Source of the DNA: an uncultured Fretibacterium sp. | GTDB lineage: Bacteria; Synergistota; Synergistia; Synergistales; Aminobacteriaceae | DNA: 10,605 nt | Reading direction: 5' to 3' | Assembly (NCBI GenBank): GCA_905373185.1 | Contig: CAJPSE010000043.1 | Location: forward strand, 1 to 10,605 | Part shown: positions 1 to 6,705 of the stretch, piece by piece | How the letters are laid out: each line of letters starts with the position of its first letter | Position numbering within the stretch: position 1 is the first letter of the stretch | Program-made: the position numbers and the translations under genes | Notes under the pieces: model-generated | What the model saw: only the letters and a program-made list of their open reading frames with translations | Database searches by the model: none | What the model was told of the DNA's origin: nothing

Positions 1-877
1 CGGCCAGCCAGTTCGCGTACCGGCTTATCCCCACGGGCTCGAACAGCATATCCCCCTCCGGCGGGGACCAGGACGCCAGATGCCGCAGGGATTCCCTGTC
101 GTAGAAATCGACGGACCGTGCTATGGGGTCGGCCCCGGCAAACTCCGCCTCCGAGAGCCAGCAGGCATCCACGATATGCGAGTCCACGCGCCCCCTCAGG
201 TCCAGGGAGATGTTTTCGCCGGAGATATCGGAAAAGGAATGGACCTCCCCATCGACGCCGAAGACGAAGAACGTCCCGTCCCCTACGGGAAGGGCAACGG
301 CCGGGGATGGAACGGAGACGGCCCGGAACCCGTTTCCCCCCTCGGACAAGTAGACATTGCCGCCCAGGGTATCACAAAGGCAAAGCGCGGCATCCAGCGC
401 ATCCACCTTGCCCAGCCCCTTCACGCTGAAGGGACGCAGGATCCCGCTCCCCCATTCCTCCTGAAGGTCGGGCCGAGAGAACTGCCAGCGTGAAGCGATG
501 GGAAACGGGCTCAAGACCGATTTGAGCAGACGCTCCTGAGCCAGGAACCAATTGAGGATCCGCGGCGCGGTACGGTCCATGGCCCGAACCTCGAGGTAGT
601 CGGACAGGGCCTTGCGCGCTTCCTCGGAGTCCCCCGTGCGGGCCGCGGTCAGCCCCCTGAGGAGGTAGTAATCGACCAGATAGGTGTTCGCCTTGAGGGC
701 CCGGTCCAGGTAATCCAGCGTATTCCAGTAATCCCGCTCCAGAAAATAATCGTATGCCCGAGTGAAGTGACGCTCGGACTCGTCGAGCTCCGCACGCGGA
801 AGCTCGGCCCCCCTGGAGGGAAGGGCCGCTCCCAGGAGAAGTCCCAACACAGCCGTTATCAGGATCGTTCGTCTCAT
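1..877 (-). CDS. Secreted TPR protein with propeller-like C-terminal part (3' end outside window)
   Basis: I read this frame directly: it is open from an ATG at 877 to the window edge, giving 292 residues without a stop. GGGGAG lies 5 nt before the ATG. The first 24 residues are a signal peptide (MRRT, a hydrophobic core, then SRGA before E), so the product is probably exported; no lipobox cysteine is present. Residues of about 30-95 look like tetratricopeptide helices (YDYFLERDYWNTLDYLDRAL, then YYLLRGLTAARTGDSEEARK). From about residue 145 the sequence turns into short beta-strand repeats with Gly, Asn and Asp turns (GNVYLSEGGNGF, GTFFVFGVDGEVHSFSD), like an NHL or six-bladed propeller. TPR plus propeller suggests a scaffold or protein-interaction role in the envelope; no catalytic motif is visible. 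It follows a small membrane protein by 34 bp and probably shares its transcript. The exact function is unknown. Confidence 0.75.
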   Translation of the reverse strand, partial: MRRTILITAVLGLLLGAALPSRGAELPRAELDESERHFTRAYDYFLERDYWNTLDYLDRALKANTYLVDYYLLRGLTAARTGDSEEARKALSDYLEVRAMDRTAPRILNWFLAQERLLKSVLSPFPIASRWQFSRPDLQEEWGSGILRPFSVKGLGKVDALDAALCLCDTLGGNVYLSEGGNGFRAVSVPSPAVALPVGDGTFFVFGVDGEVHSFSDISGENISLDLRGRVDSHIVDACWLSEAEFAGADPIARSVDFYDRESLRHLASWSPPEGDMLFEPVGISRYANWLA

Positions 878-911
878 TTTCGCTCCCCGTCTGACTTGTA
901 CCCGTTTCTCC

Positions 912-1106
912 CTACCGGAAAAAAGAGCGGTAGCCGTAAACGATGGCAGCCGCAAACAAAAAGCCCAACAGCATCCTGAGGTACAGGACCCATAAATCCC
1001 CGCCGGGGTACTCGCCTCTTTGAACCTTCACCACCAGACGAGCGACCAGAAGCGCAAGACCGAAGGAGAACAACCCCAGAAGGGCGTACACGTTACTCTG
1101 CGGCAT
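912..1106 (-). CDS. Small two-helix membrane protein, hypothetical
   Basis: This 64-residue ORF has two hydrophobic segments, at about residues 6-27 (VYALLGLFSFGLALLVARLVV) and 41-60 (LWVLYLRMLLGFLFAAAIVYGY). They are joined by a short polar loop (KVQRGEYPGGD) and followed by a basic tail (RSFFR). It starts at ATG 1106, 12 bp after the stop of the NimA-like gene, with a G-rich ribosome-binding region (GAGGCTGGGGCGG) before the ATG. The next gene, a secreted TPR protein, starts 34 bp downstream, so the three genes are probably cotranscribed. The fold is a plain hairpin in the inner membrane. I do not recognise a family and assign no function. Coding status is supported by tight spacing, strand and the clear membrane pattern. 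Confidence 0.65.
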   Translation of the reverse strand: MPQSNVYALLGLFSFGLALLVARLVVKVQRGEYPGGDLWVLYLRMLLGFLFAAAIVYGYRSFFR

Positions 1107-1118
1107 TCCGCCCCAGCC

Positions 1119-1604
1119 TCAAGGCCTCTGAGGAAGGAGCCGCTGCTTGGCCGTGAAGGAACCGACGGCGACCCCAAAGACCAGAACGCCCCGCAGGGCC
1201 GCGTCGGGGATGGAAAAATCCGATCGCCCCGTCTGGTGCTCCATGATCCTCAGCAGCGCCCGCAGTTTTTCCTCGTGGTCCTCGATAAAGCCGACCGTCC
1301 CCTCACCGATGACGCTCGAGTAGGCAAAGCCGTAACCACAGGCCGCCTCGGCCTCGACAAGCCTGTGCCCGCAGTCCATCTCGAAGCACACCTCGGGTTT
1401 TCTCCGCAGGACCTCGACCTTGCGCCCCTCCGGAGCACTGTGGCAGTAGAGTTCCAGAACGCCGTCCCGAAGGTCGAAACCGAAATTCATCGGAACGACG
1501 TAGGGCCGCCCCTCATCGACCATCCCCAACCGAAGGACCTTGCAGTCCCCGATAATGCGCCCAATGGCCCCGAGATCCGTAACCTCCCGGTCCTTTCGTC
1601 TCAT
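1119..1604 (-). CDS. Pyridoxamine 5'-phosphate oxidase-family flavoprotein, NimA-like
   Basis: The 161-residue protein matches the NimA-like branch of the split-barrel FMN-binding (pyridoxamine 5'-phosphate oxidase-like) family, common in anaerobes. Recognisable blocks are MRRKDREVTD at the start, GRPYVVPMNFGF at 32-43, LYCHSAPEGRKVEVLRRKPEVCFEMD at about 52-77, SSVIGEGTVGFIED at 96-109, EEK at 111-113 and FTAKQ near the end. The length fits the family. Members bind FMN, sometimes haem, and some reduce 5-nitroimidazoles to amines; the physiological substrate is usually unknown, so drug resistance should not be assumed. The start ATG at 1604 is preceded by GTGAGG. A good extended -10 promoter lies 43-48 bp upstream, so the gene can be transcribed independently of the AraC gene that ends 73 bp before it. 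Confidence 0.88.
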   Translation of the reverse strand: MRRKDREVTDLGAIGRIIGDCKVLRLGMVDEGRPYVVPMNFGFDLRDGVLELYCHSAPEGRKVEVLRRKPEVCFEMDCGHRLVEAEAACGYGFAYSSVIGEGTVGFIEDHEEKLRALLRIMEHQTGRSDFSIPDAALRGVLVFGVAVGSFTAKQRLLPQRP

Positions 1605-1646
1605 GCGACCTCACGCCCCCAGTTCGCAAACCTTTTTCCAGGCAGA

Positions 1647-1655
1647 ATTATAGCA
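1647..1655 (-). promoter_or_regulatory. Extended -10 promoter for the NimA-like gene
   Basis: On the minus strand the bases read TGC then TATAAT: a perfect -10 box (1652-1647) with the extended TG motif (1655-1653). No good -35 hexamer sits 16-18 bp upstream (GCCGAG region), which is typical of extended -10 promoters. The predicted start of transcription is near 1640, giving a leader of about 36 nt. It lies in the 73-bp gap between the AraC gene and the NimA-like gene. Confidence 0.6.
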
Positions 1656-1677
1656 AAGTGCGGACAGTCCTCGGCAC

Positions 1678-2655
1678 CTACCCTTTGACGCCGCCGGGAC
1701 TGCAGCCGTACTTTCTCTTGAACGCCCGGGAAAAGCTGCTGGCGTCGCCGTAGCCTACGCACAACGCCGTCTCCGCCACCCCCCGGCCGAGCTCCAGCAG
1801 CCTCCGCGCCGCGCTCATGCGCCGGTCCAGAATGTAGGAATGCACGGGCAGGCCATAGGCGCATTTGAACGCCCGCTTCAGCGAGCACTCGTTGATGTGT
1901 CCGTGGCGGGCCAGATCCCTTATGGAGACGGGACGGGAGATGTCCGCGTCGATCATGGCCTTCACCCGCTCCAGTGCCTGACGCTCCGTCCGAGAGAGGC
2001 GATCGTGACCGTGCCGGAAGGAACCGGAACGGGCCTGTTCCAGAATCAGCGAGAACAGCTCCATGGCCTTCGCCTCCAGGTAGAGGAGCCGCAGGTCCCC
2101 GCACAGAGGGCAGTTCTGGAGGTCTCCCAGCACCCGCCGCACGGCATCGGTCAGGACGAACGAACGCCCGGCATAGCCGTGCCCCGCATCGAGCCCAAAC
2201 TCCGGCCCGTCGCCGACAAACCGGCGCAGTTCCTCCGAGGGAACCGACAGGCTGATCCCCATGTTCCGGCATCCGGGGCGCAGCATCATGGACTCCACGG
2301 CCTCGTTGACCCGCAGGACGACGAACCGATCGGGACCGATCGTCCACTCCGCCCCGCTGAGCTCCTCCGACCAGAAGATCTCGCCGGAAAGGGAGAAATA
2401 AAGGGTATAGGCGTCCCCGGTCGTGCACATGGTCAGACGCGTCTCCCGATCCGACCGAGCCTCCTCCCAGCCGACCTCCATGAAATTATCGAGAAAGGCG
2501 CGCCGACACTCGCCCTCGAGCCCTTCCCCCGAGACGCGGCAGCAGCGCTCCTCGGGTGAGGACGGCGTTCGGAGAAAGGCCGAAAAACAATCCTCCAGGC
2601 AATGCAGACGCGCATCGCGGTACAACATTTTACGGCACAGCCATCTTCGGCCCAT
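1678..2655 (-). CDS. AraC-family transcriptional regulator (PchR-like C-terminal half)
   Basis: With the ATG at 2655 the protein has 325 residues. The last ~95 form a typical AraC/XylS double helix-turn-helix. The first HTH is VSIRDLARHGHINECSLKRAFK (about residues 243-264). The linker helix and second HTH run through VAETALCVGYGDASSFSRAFKRKYGCSP (about 293-320). The wording of the first HTH resembles PchR-type regulators. The N-terminal ~220 residues would be the sensor and dimerisation part but match no ligand class I can name; they contain several cysteines. Start choice: GAGGAG at 2666-2671 lies 10 nt before ATG 2655 and 7 nt before an in-frame GTG at 2658; either may be used. A longer GTG form from 2727 has no convincing ribosome-binding site. 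Its targets are unknown; the NimA-like and membrane genes just downstream are natural candidates. Confidence 0.85.
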   Translation of the reverse strand: MGRRWLCRKMLYRDARLHCLEDCFSAFLRTPSSPEERCCRVSGEGLEGECRRAFLDNFMEVGWEEARSDRETRLTMCTTGDAYTLYFSLSGEIFWSEELSGAEWTIGPDRFVVLRVNEAVESMMLRPGCRNMGISLSVPSEELRRFVGDGPEFGLDAGHGYAGRSFVLTDAVRRVLGDLQNCPLCGDLRLLYLEAKAMELFSLILEQARSGSFRHGHDRLSRTERQALERVKAMIDADISRPVSIRDLARHGHINECSLKRAFKCAYGLPVHSYILDRRMSAARRLLELGRGVAETALCVGYGDASSFSRAFKRKYGCSPGGVKG

Positions 2656-2763
2656 CACAAACCCGCTCCTCGAGAAGGAAACTCGGCCCCGCAAGACCTC
2701 GAACGCCAGGGAGGCGCCGCTCGGCACTCGAGCCTATCACATCGAATTGCGATCCGCATCGAA

Positions 2764-4083
2764 CTACGCTCCTGCAATCTCCCCGTGCAGGCACCAGGAC
2801 TCCGCCCCGGTGATCCTCACGTCGACGAACTTTCCCAGCAGTTCTTCGCCGCCGGGGAAGAGCGTCACCTTGTCCGTGGAGGTCCGGCCCTGCAGGAGCC
2901 CCTCGCCCTTCGGCGCAGGCGCGTCCGCCAGGACCCGAAAGGTCCGCCCCACCAGCGCCTCGTTGATAGAGTGCGTGATGGCGTCCTGTACCGCATTGAT
3001 GCGAGTCAGGCGGGAGAGGCGCACCTCCTGGGGCAGCGCTCCGGGCATGTTCGCCGCGGGGGTGCCCGTACGTTCGGAGTAGGCCGCCGTGTGGACGAGG
3101 TCGAACCGGATTTCCTCCAGGGCCGATACGGACGCCTCGAAGTCCTCCTCCGTCTCGCCGGGGAACCCCACGATCAGGTCGCTGGTCAGGCCCAGCTCGG
3201 GAAGCGCCCTCCGCACCATCCGGACTTTTTCGAGGTACTCCGCGCGCGTGTATTTCCGGTTCATGAGCTTCAGGATGCGGTCGCTCCCCGCCTGAATCGG
3301 CAAGTTCAGGGAGGGGCAGACGGTGCGCTCCCCGGCCATGACCTCCACGATGTCCTCGGTGAAATCCTGCGGCAGCGACGTGACGAAGCGGACGAGGTCG
3401 AGGCCGTCGATCCGCGCGACGTCGCGCAGCAGCGAGGCGAACGTCGTGCCGTCCGAAAAGTCCTTGCCGTAGCTGTTGACGTTCTGCCCCAGCAGGGTGA
3501 CCTCCCGCACGCCGCTCGTCACGAGCAGGCGCACCTCGCGCAGGATATCCTCCACGGGACGCGACAGAAAGCGCCCGCGCACATAGGGAACGATGCAGTA
3601 GGTACAGAAGTTGTCGCAGCCGTGCGCGATGGTCACATAGGCACGCCAGGGGTTTTCGCGCCGGGCGGTGAACTCGTCCAGGTCGAAGAAAACCCTCGGG
3701 TCGTCGTCCAGCAGGTCGACACGCGTACCGTCCCGCATCACGCGCTCCAGGCCGTCGGGCAGGAGACCGATATGCCGCGGCCCAGAGACGAGCCGGACCC
3801 AGGGAAAGCGGGAGAGTGCACGCCTGCCCAGGCTCTGGGCGATGCAGCCCGTCAGGGCGACGACGGGGCGGCGCCCGCTGCTCCAGGCATCCGCGTAACG
3901 CCCCAGCTCGCTCCAGACCTTCTGCTCCGCCTTGCCCCGGATGCTGCACCCCGTGACGACGACCAGGTCGGCCTCCGCCTCCTTAGCATCCTCCCAGCCC
4001 CTGCGCACCAGTGCCGTCCGCACCCGGTCACTGTCGTAGACGTTCATCTGACAGCCGTAAACCTTCATATGAAAACGGTACAC
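2764..4083 (-). CDS. miaB: tRNA-2-methylthio-N6-dimethylallyladenosine synthase MiaB
   Basis: MiaB is a radical-SAM methylthiotransferase that converts i6A37 to ms2i6A37 in tRNAs reading UNN codons. The N-terminal methylthiotransferase domain has the three auxiliary-cluster cysteines: C11 in YGCQMN, C46 in TGCSIR and C80 in TGCIAQ. The radical-SAM domain has the CxxxCxxC motif GCDNFCTYC (C156, C160, C163) followed by IVPYVRGRF.SRP. The C-terminus has a TRAM-type RNA-binding segment (LQGRTSTDKVTLFPGG). YGCQMN and the SRP block favour MiaB over MtaB or RimO. I chose GTG 4083 as start because GGGAGG ends 6 nt before it, giving 439 residues, the usual length. The next in-frame ATG (4068) is 21 nt from that site. 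The second conserved block reads TGCSIRG rather than the common NTCxIRE. Its leader contains a candidate attenuator. Confidence 0.93.
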   Translation of the reverse strand: MYRFHMKVYGCQMNVYDSDRVRTALVRRGWEDAKEAEADLVVVTGCSIRGKAEQKVWSELGRYADAWSSGRRPVVALTGCIAQSLGRRALSRFPWVRLVSGPRHIGLLPDGLERVMRDGTRVDLLDDDPRVFFDLDEFTARRENPWRAYVTIAHGCDNFCTYCIVPYVRGRFLSRPVEDILREVRLLVTSGVREVTLLGQNVNSYGKDFSDGTTFASLLRDVARIDGLDLVRFVTSLPQDFTEDIVEVMAGERTVCPSLNLPIQAGSDRILKLMNRKYTRAEYLEKVRMVRRALPELGLTSDLIVGFPGETEEDFEASVSALEEIRFDLVHTAAYSERTGTPAANMPGALPQEVRLSRLTRINAVQDAITHSINEALVGRTFRVLADAPAPKGEGLLQGRTSTDKVTLFPGGEELLGKFVDVRITGAESWCLHGEIAGA

Positions 4084-4085
4084 AC

Positions 4086-4211
4086 TCAACCTCCCGCTTC
4101 CTGCCGAGCACAAAAAACGACTGCATATACAAAAAACGACGTTCCCGGGGGAGCGTCGCAGGCTCGTAAAACAAAAATCCACGCAGAGAGAAAAGCTTTT
4201 GGCCGAGCCAT
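4086..4211 (-). CDS. Possible 41-residue leader ORF in front of miaB
   Basis: An ATG at 4211 opens a 41-codon frame that runs through the hairpin-T6 element and stops (TGA, 4088-4086) two bases before the miaB GTG. A purine stretch, AGGGAAGG, precedes the ATG, with the AGGGA part 6 nt away. The peptide begins MARPKAFLSAWIFVLRACDA and has two hydrophobic patches and two cysteines. The ORF start lies inside a possible RNA helix and its end is coupled in position to miaB, so it could be a regulatory leader peptide. Open frames of this size arise often by chance in GC-rich DNA, so confidence is low. Confidence 0.22.
   Translation of the reverse strand: MARPKAFLSAWIFVLRACDAPPGTSFFVYAVVFCARQEAGG
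4131..4158 (-). terminator. Intrinsic terminator-like hairpin in the miaB leader
   Basis: Minus-strand bases 4158-4137 form CGACGCTCCC, loop CC, GGGAACGTCG: nine pairs in ten positions with one C-A mismatch. T6 (4136-4131) follows directly. It lies downstream of the predicted miaB promoter and 48 bp before the miaB start, so it would end miaB transcripts early unless disrupted. The position suggests attenuation, though it could also act as a second stop for read-through from rplS. Confidence 0.65.
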
Positions 4212-4214
4212 GCG
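4157..4214 (-). promoter_or_regulatory. Possible alternative (antiterminator-like) helix in the miaB leader
   Basis: On the minus strand CGCATGGCTCG (4214-4204) pairs with CGAGCCTGCG (4166-4157): ten pairs with one bulged T. That T is in the ATG of the possible leader ORF. The helix can continue through GGGA (4221-4218) with TCCC (4152-4149), which is part of the left arm of the terminator hairpin, so the two structures compete. The loop is about 37 nt and contains the palindrome AAAAGCTTTT. Pairing was found by hand, without energy calculation; it matches no riboswitch class I know. Confidence 0.35.
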
Positions 4215-4236
4215 CCTTCCCTACGCCAATACTATT

Positions 4237-4245
4237 ATCATATCA
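4237..4245 (-). promoter_or_regulatory. Extended -10 promoter candidate for miaB
   Basis: The minus strand reads TGA then TATGAT (TGnTATGAT, 4245-4237), a one-mismatch -10 box with the extended TG motif, in an AT-rich patch within GC-rich DNA. No clear -35 box is seen. Transcription would start near 4230, leaving a leader of about 147 nt before the miaB GTG. Confidence 0.5.
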
Positions 4246-4277
4246 CATCGGTCCCCTCGGGACGGGACGGGCATAAA

Positions 4278-4306
4278 CGATCAAAGCCCCGCCGGGAGGG
4301 CGAGGC
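4278..4306 (-). terminator. Terminator of the ylxM-rplS operon
   Basis: Downstream of the rplS stop the minus strand forms GCCTCGCC (4306-4299), loop CTCCC, GGCGGGGC (4293-4286): seven pairs with one T-G wobble. TTTGATCGTTT follows. The T tract is interrupted, so termination may be partial. Its place between rplS and the predicted miaB promoter supports the call. Confidence 0.55.
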
Positions 4307-4333
4307 CTTGTCCTTGGGTCGACCCGAGACGAC

Positions 4334-4693
4334 CTAATCGAACTCGCGGCGCTCCTTGATGCGCGCGGCCTTTCCGCTCAGCTTGCGGAGATAGTAGAGC
4401 TTGGCGCGGCGCACCTTGCCCAGGCGCTTGACCTCGATCTTCTCGATGGAGGGGCAGTGCAGGGGAAAAATCCTCTCGACGCCGACGCCGTTCGAGATCT
4501 TGCGGACGGTAAAGGTCTCGCTCAGACCCCCATGCTGCCGCCCGATCACGATCCCCTCGAAAACCTGGATGCGCTCGCGGACACCCTCCTTGACCTTCAC
4601 GTGGACGCGAAGGGTATCGCCGGGACGAAACTCCGGCACCCCCTCCGTCTTAAAATACTTCTTCTCCACAAGGTTCAATATATTCACTTTCAC
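4334..4693 (-). CDS. rplS: 50S ribosomal protein L19
   Basis: The 119-residue protein is a full-length L19, which binds 23S rRNA near the 30S interface. Typical segments are [35 protein letters not shown] (about 22-56), the [27 protein letters not shown] block (62-88) and the basic end [19 protein letters not shown]. The start is GTG at 4693, with GGAGG four bases before it. It is the last gene of the operon, 47 bp after trmD, and is followed by a hairpin. trmD-rplS adjacency is conserved in most bacteria. Confidence 0.97.
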   Translation of the reverse strand: MKVNILNLVEKKYFKTEGVPEFRPGDTLRVHVKVKEGVRERIQVFEGIVIGRQHGGLSETFTVRKISNGVGVERIFPLHCPSIEKIEVKRLGKVRRAKLYYLRKLSGKAARIKERREFD

Positions 4694-4740
4694 ATTTCCT
4701 CCTTCAGGAAAACAATTTTCGTTTCGTTGGCCCCATTCAT

Positions 4741-5916
4741 TCAGCGCCCTCCCAGGATACGATCCAGGGCGACGGCCGCCCGGGCCGTCAGGGGCAAGGT
4801 CTCTCCTCCGTCAAAAAGGCCGGCGACCAAAAAGTTGCCCTCCAAGGCCCCCAGTCCCTCCGGAAGGGTGGGGAACAAAAGAAGCACGGGCCCCGGATGC
4901 TCGAGGCACCGGCGTTTGATCTCCAGGGCATGAAGTGAACCCCTGCACGCCGCATCCAGGACTGAGATCCTCAAAAGGGGCGCCCCCTTTTCCTTTCGCT
5001 CGATCCAGTCGATGGCCCGATCCAGAGAGCCGAATATTTTAGGCGGAAGGTCGGAGTCCCCTCCGGCCCCCGCTTCAAGGGAGCGCCTTTCCTCCCTATC
5101 CGTCACGACGAACACCGGACGTCCCAAGCCGTAGGTACGGCACAGATCCCGCACGTCCGCGACGAGAGAGGGAGGGAATCCTCTGCCATCCCCCATCACG
5201 GCCAGGTAGACGTTTCCCCTCAGGTATCCGCGGATGGCGGCGCGGGAGAGAAGGTCCGGCCTTCTGGCCAAGGTCCTTTCCACGGCCTTCGCGCGCCTCC
5301 AGGAGCGTATCTCCGACGCGTTGCCGCCCAGAAGTACCTCGGGGACCGTCCGTCCCTCCCATGACACGGGCCTCGTGTAGTGCGGATGGTCCAGCATCCC
5401 CCGGTAAAAGGAGTCCTCGGCGACCGCCTCGCCCCGTCCCACCACCCCGGGCACCAAACGGGACATGGCATCGACGATGGCCATCGCGGGGATCTCCCCA
5501 CCGGTCAGGACGCAGTCCCCCACCGTAACCTCGAGGTCGACCTCACGCTCCACAAAACGCTCGTCCAACCCCTCGTAGTGACCGCAGAGGATAACCACAT
5601 GCTCTTGGCGCGCGAGGGACTCCACAATCTCCTGCGTCAGGACGCAGCCCTGAGGCGAGGGATAGATCACAAACGGGTCTCCCTGTCCCAACTCCCCGGC
5701 GGCGCGCAGAGCGTCCGCCAGCGGGGGTGCAGCCAAGACCATACCCCCGGAACCGAAGGCATAGTCGTCGATCTGGCGATACCCTCCCCGACCGAACTCC
5801 CTGAGATCGACAAGGTCCACGCGCACGAGCCCACGCTTCACGGCCCGCCCCAGGATGCTCGTCGAAAGAAAGTCCCCGAAGAACTCGGGAAAGGCGGTCA
5901 CGATCGTGACGTGCAT
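4741..5916 (-). CDS. trmD: tRNA (guanine-37-N1)-methyltransferase TrmD with extra C-terminal RNA-methyltransferase-like domain
   Basis: Residues 1-225 are TrmD, the SPOUT enzyme that methylates N1 of G37 and prevents +1 frameshifts. Conserved blocks include FPEFF at 9-13, [11 protein letters not shown] at 50-60, [13 protein letters not shown] at 109-121, the knot sequence [14 protein letters not shown] at 132-145, [17 protein letters not shown] at 167-183 and RRPDLL at 218-223. The usual GDY in the knot is GDC. Stand-alone TrmD is about 240-250 residues; this one has 391. Residues of about 235-391 resemble the SAM-dependent RNA methyltransferase family Pfam calls Methyltrn_RNA_4: [25 protein letters not shown] and [13 protein letters not shown] match its characteristic positions. 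However, the FGTGWGL and YNHLSVR motifs are not intact, so this part may not be catalytic. The ATG shares one base with the rimM stop (TGATG), implying translational coupling. Confidence 0.92.
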   Translation of the reverse strand: MHVTIVTAFPEFFGDFLSTSILGRAVKRGLVRVDLVDLREFGRGGYRQIDDYAFGSGGMVLAAPPLADALRAAGELGQGDPFVIYPSPQGCVLTQEIVESLARQEHVVILCGHYEGLDERFVEREVDLEVTVGDCVLTGGEIPAMAIVDAMSRLVPGVVGRGEAVAEDSFYRGMLDHPHYTRPVSWEGRTVPEVLLGGNASEIRSWRRAKAVERTLARRPDLLSRAAIRGYLRGNVYLAVMGDGRGFPPSLVADVRDLCRTYGLGRPVFVVTDREERRSLEAGAGGDSDLPPKIFGSLDRAIDWIERKEKGAPLLRISVLDAACRGSLHALEIKRRCLEHPGPVLLLFPTLPEGLGALEGNFLVAGLFDGGETLPLTARAAVALDRILGGR

Positions 5917-6485
5917 CAGTCCCAGAGGCCCTCGATCAGAGCAATGCGAATCCTCCCCAGGTCGAGGTCTATGTCCCGGACAAATTCCTCCACGGCCGGG
6001 ACATAGTGCGCCCGGCCATCCAATCCCAATATCTCATAGGTCTCGCTCGCACCGGCCGTAAGGATGTCCTTCACCGTCCCCAGGGGACGGCCCTCCATGT
6101 CCTCGACCCCCAGGCCGATGAGGTCATCTACCCAGAAATGTCCCTCCGGCAGCTCGACACGATCCTCCGCATCGACAAGGACCAGAGCCCCCGCCAGCGC
6201 CGCGGCCTCGTCCCGGTCCCCGAGATCGCTCTCCAGGATGAAGCTGTCTTTCCCCTCATTGAAGCGGATGCGCCTCACGCTCAGGGTGGACAGCAGAACG
6301 CCCTCCCGGTAAAGGTCGAGGGAATCCATCCCCTGGAAACGCTCGGGGAAGTCCGTCAGGGGAACGATCATCAACTCCCCTCGAACACCATGGGGCGAGG
6401 AGACGCGTCCGATAACGACCTTTCCGTCGGGGAGGTTCGAGGCCGAGACGGATCTTGCCCGTTCACTCCTCGACGATGTCGACAT
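5916..6485 (-). CDS. rimM: 16S rRNA processing / 30S maturation factor RimM
   Basis: RimM binds S19 and assists maturation of the 30S head. The 189-residue protein has the N-terminal RimM domain with GRVSSPHGVRGEL (26-38) and a C-terminal PRC-barrel with FWVDDLIGLGVED (117-129) and VPAVEEFVRDIDLDLGRIRI (162-181), ending in EGLWD. The first ~20 residues are a Ser/Arg-rich extension. The only in-frame start before the domain is ATG 6485, which lies inside khpA and gives a 23-bp overlap; GGAG is nine bases before it. The stop shares a base with the trmD ATG. Order rimM-trmD is conserved widely. Confidence 0.95.
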   Translation of the reverse strand: MSTSSRSERARSVSASNLPDGKVVIGRVSSPHGVRGELMIVPLTDFPERFQGMDSLDLYREGVLLSTLSVRRIRFNEGKDSFILESDLGDRDEAAALAGALVLVDAEDRVELPEGHFWVDDLIGLGVEDMEGRPLGTVKDILTAGASETYEILGLDGRAHYVPAVEEFVRDIDLDLGRIRIALIEGLWD

Positions 6486-6705
6486 CCACCTTTTCTCCGG
6501 CTTTGACGGCGGCCGCTTTGGCCAAGAGCCGAATCGAGTTTATCGTGGCCCCCCGTTTTCCGATAATCCGTCCGACATCCTCATGGGCAACGCGAATCGT
6601 GACCTTGGTCCCATTTTCTTCCTCTCCGCTCTCCACGTTAACGGCATCCGGCTGCGTTACGAGGTATTTGACGATAAATTCGACGAGCTCCTTATAGTTG
6701 ACCAT
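6463..6705 (-). CDS. khpA: KH-domain RNA-binding protein KhpA
   Basis: An 80-residue single KH domain of the KhpA/YlqC family. The RNA-binding GxxG loop is GKRG at residues 49-52 within GRIIGKRGATINSIRLL. The N-terminus (MVNYKELVEFIVKYLVTQPDAV) is characteristic of the family, which in some bacteria pairs with KhpB to bind small RNAs and influence cell-envelope growth. ATG 6705 is preceded by a strong AGGAGG site. The position between rpsP and rimM is the standard one. It overlaps rimM by 23 bp and lies 128 bp after rpsP; that gap holds no clear promoter or terminator. Confidence 0.95.
   Translation of the reverse strand: MVNYKELVEFIVKYLVTQPDAVNVESGEEENGTKVTIRVAHEDVGRIIGKRGATINSIRLLAKAAAVKAGEKVDVDIVEE

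Noticed and set aside
1840..2559. Plus-strand open frame (239 codons) opposite the AraC gene
   Set aside because: It is a shadow of the AraC coding frame, without a domain or a ribosome-binding site.
2656..2727. Longer AraC start at GTG 2727
   Set aside because: No convincing ribosome-binding site, while GAGGAG is placed correctly for 2658 or 2655.
4084..4182. Longer miaB start at GTG 4182
   Set aside because: It would add 33 residues with no family match, has no ribosome-binding site, and runs through the terminator hairpin; GTG 4083 has GGGAGG at ideal spacing.
2602..4359. Long plus-strand open frame (585 codons) opposite miaB
   Set aside because: It is antisense to a clear miaB, is rich in Arg, Pro, His and Gln as expected for a GC-rich shadow frame, and has no recognisable domain.
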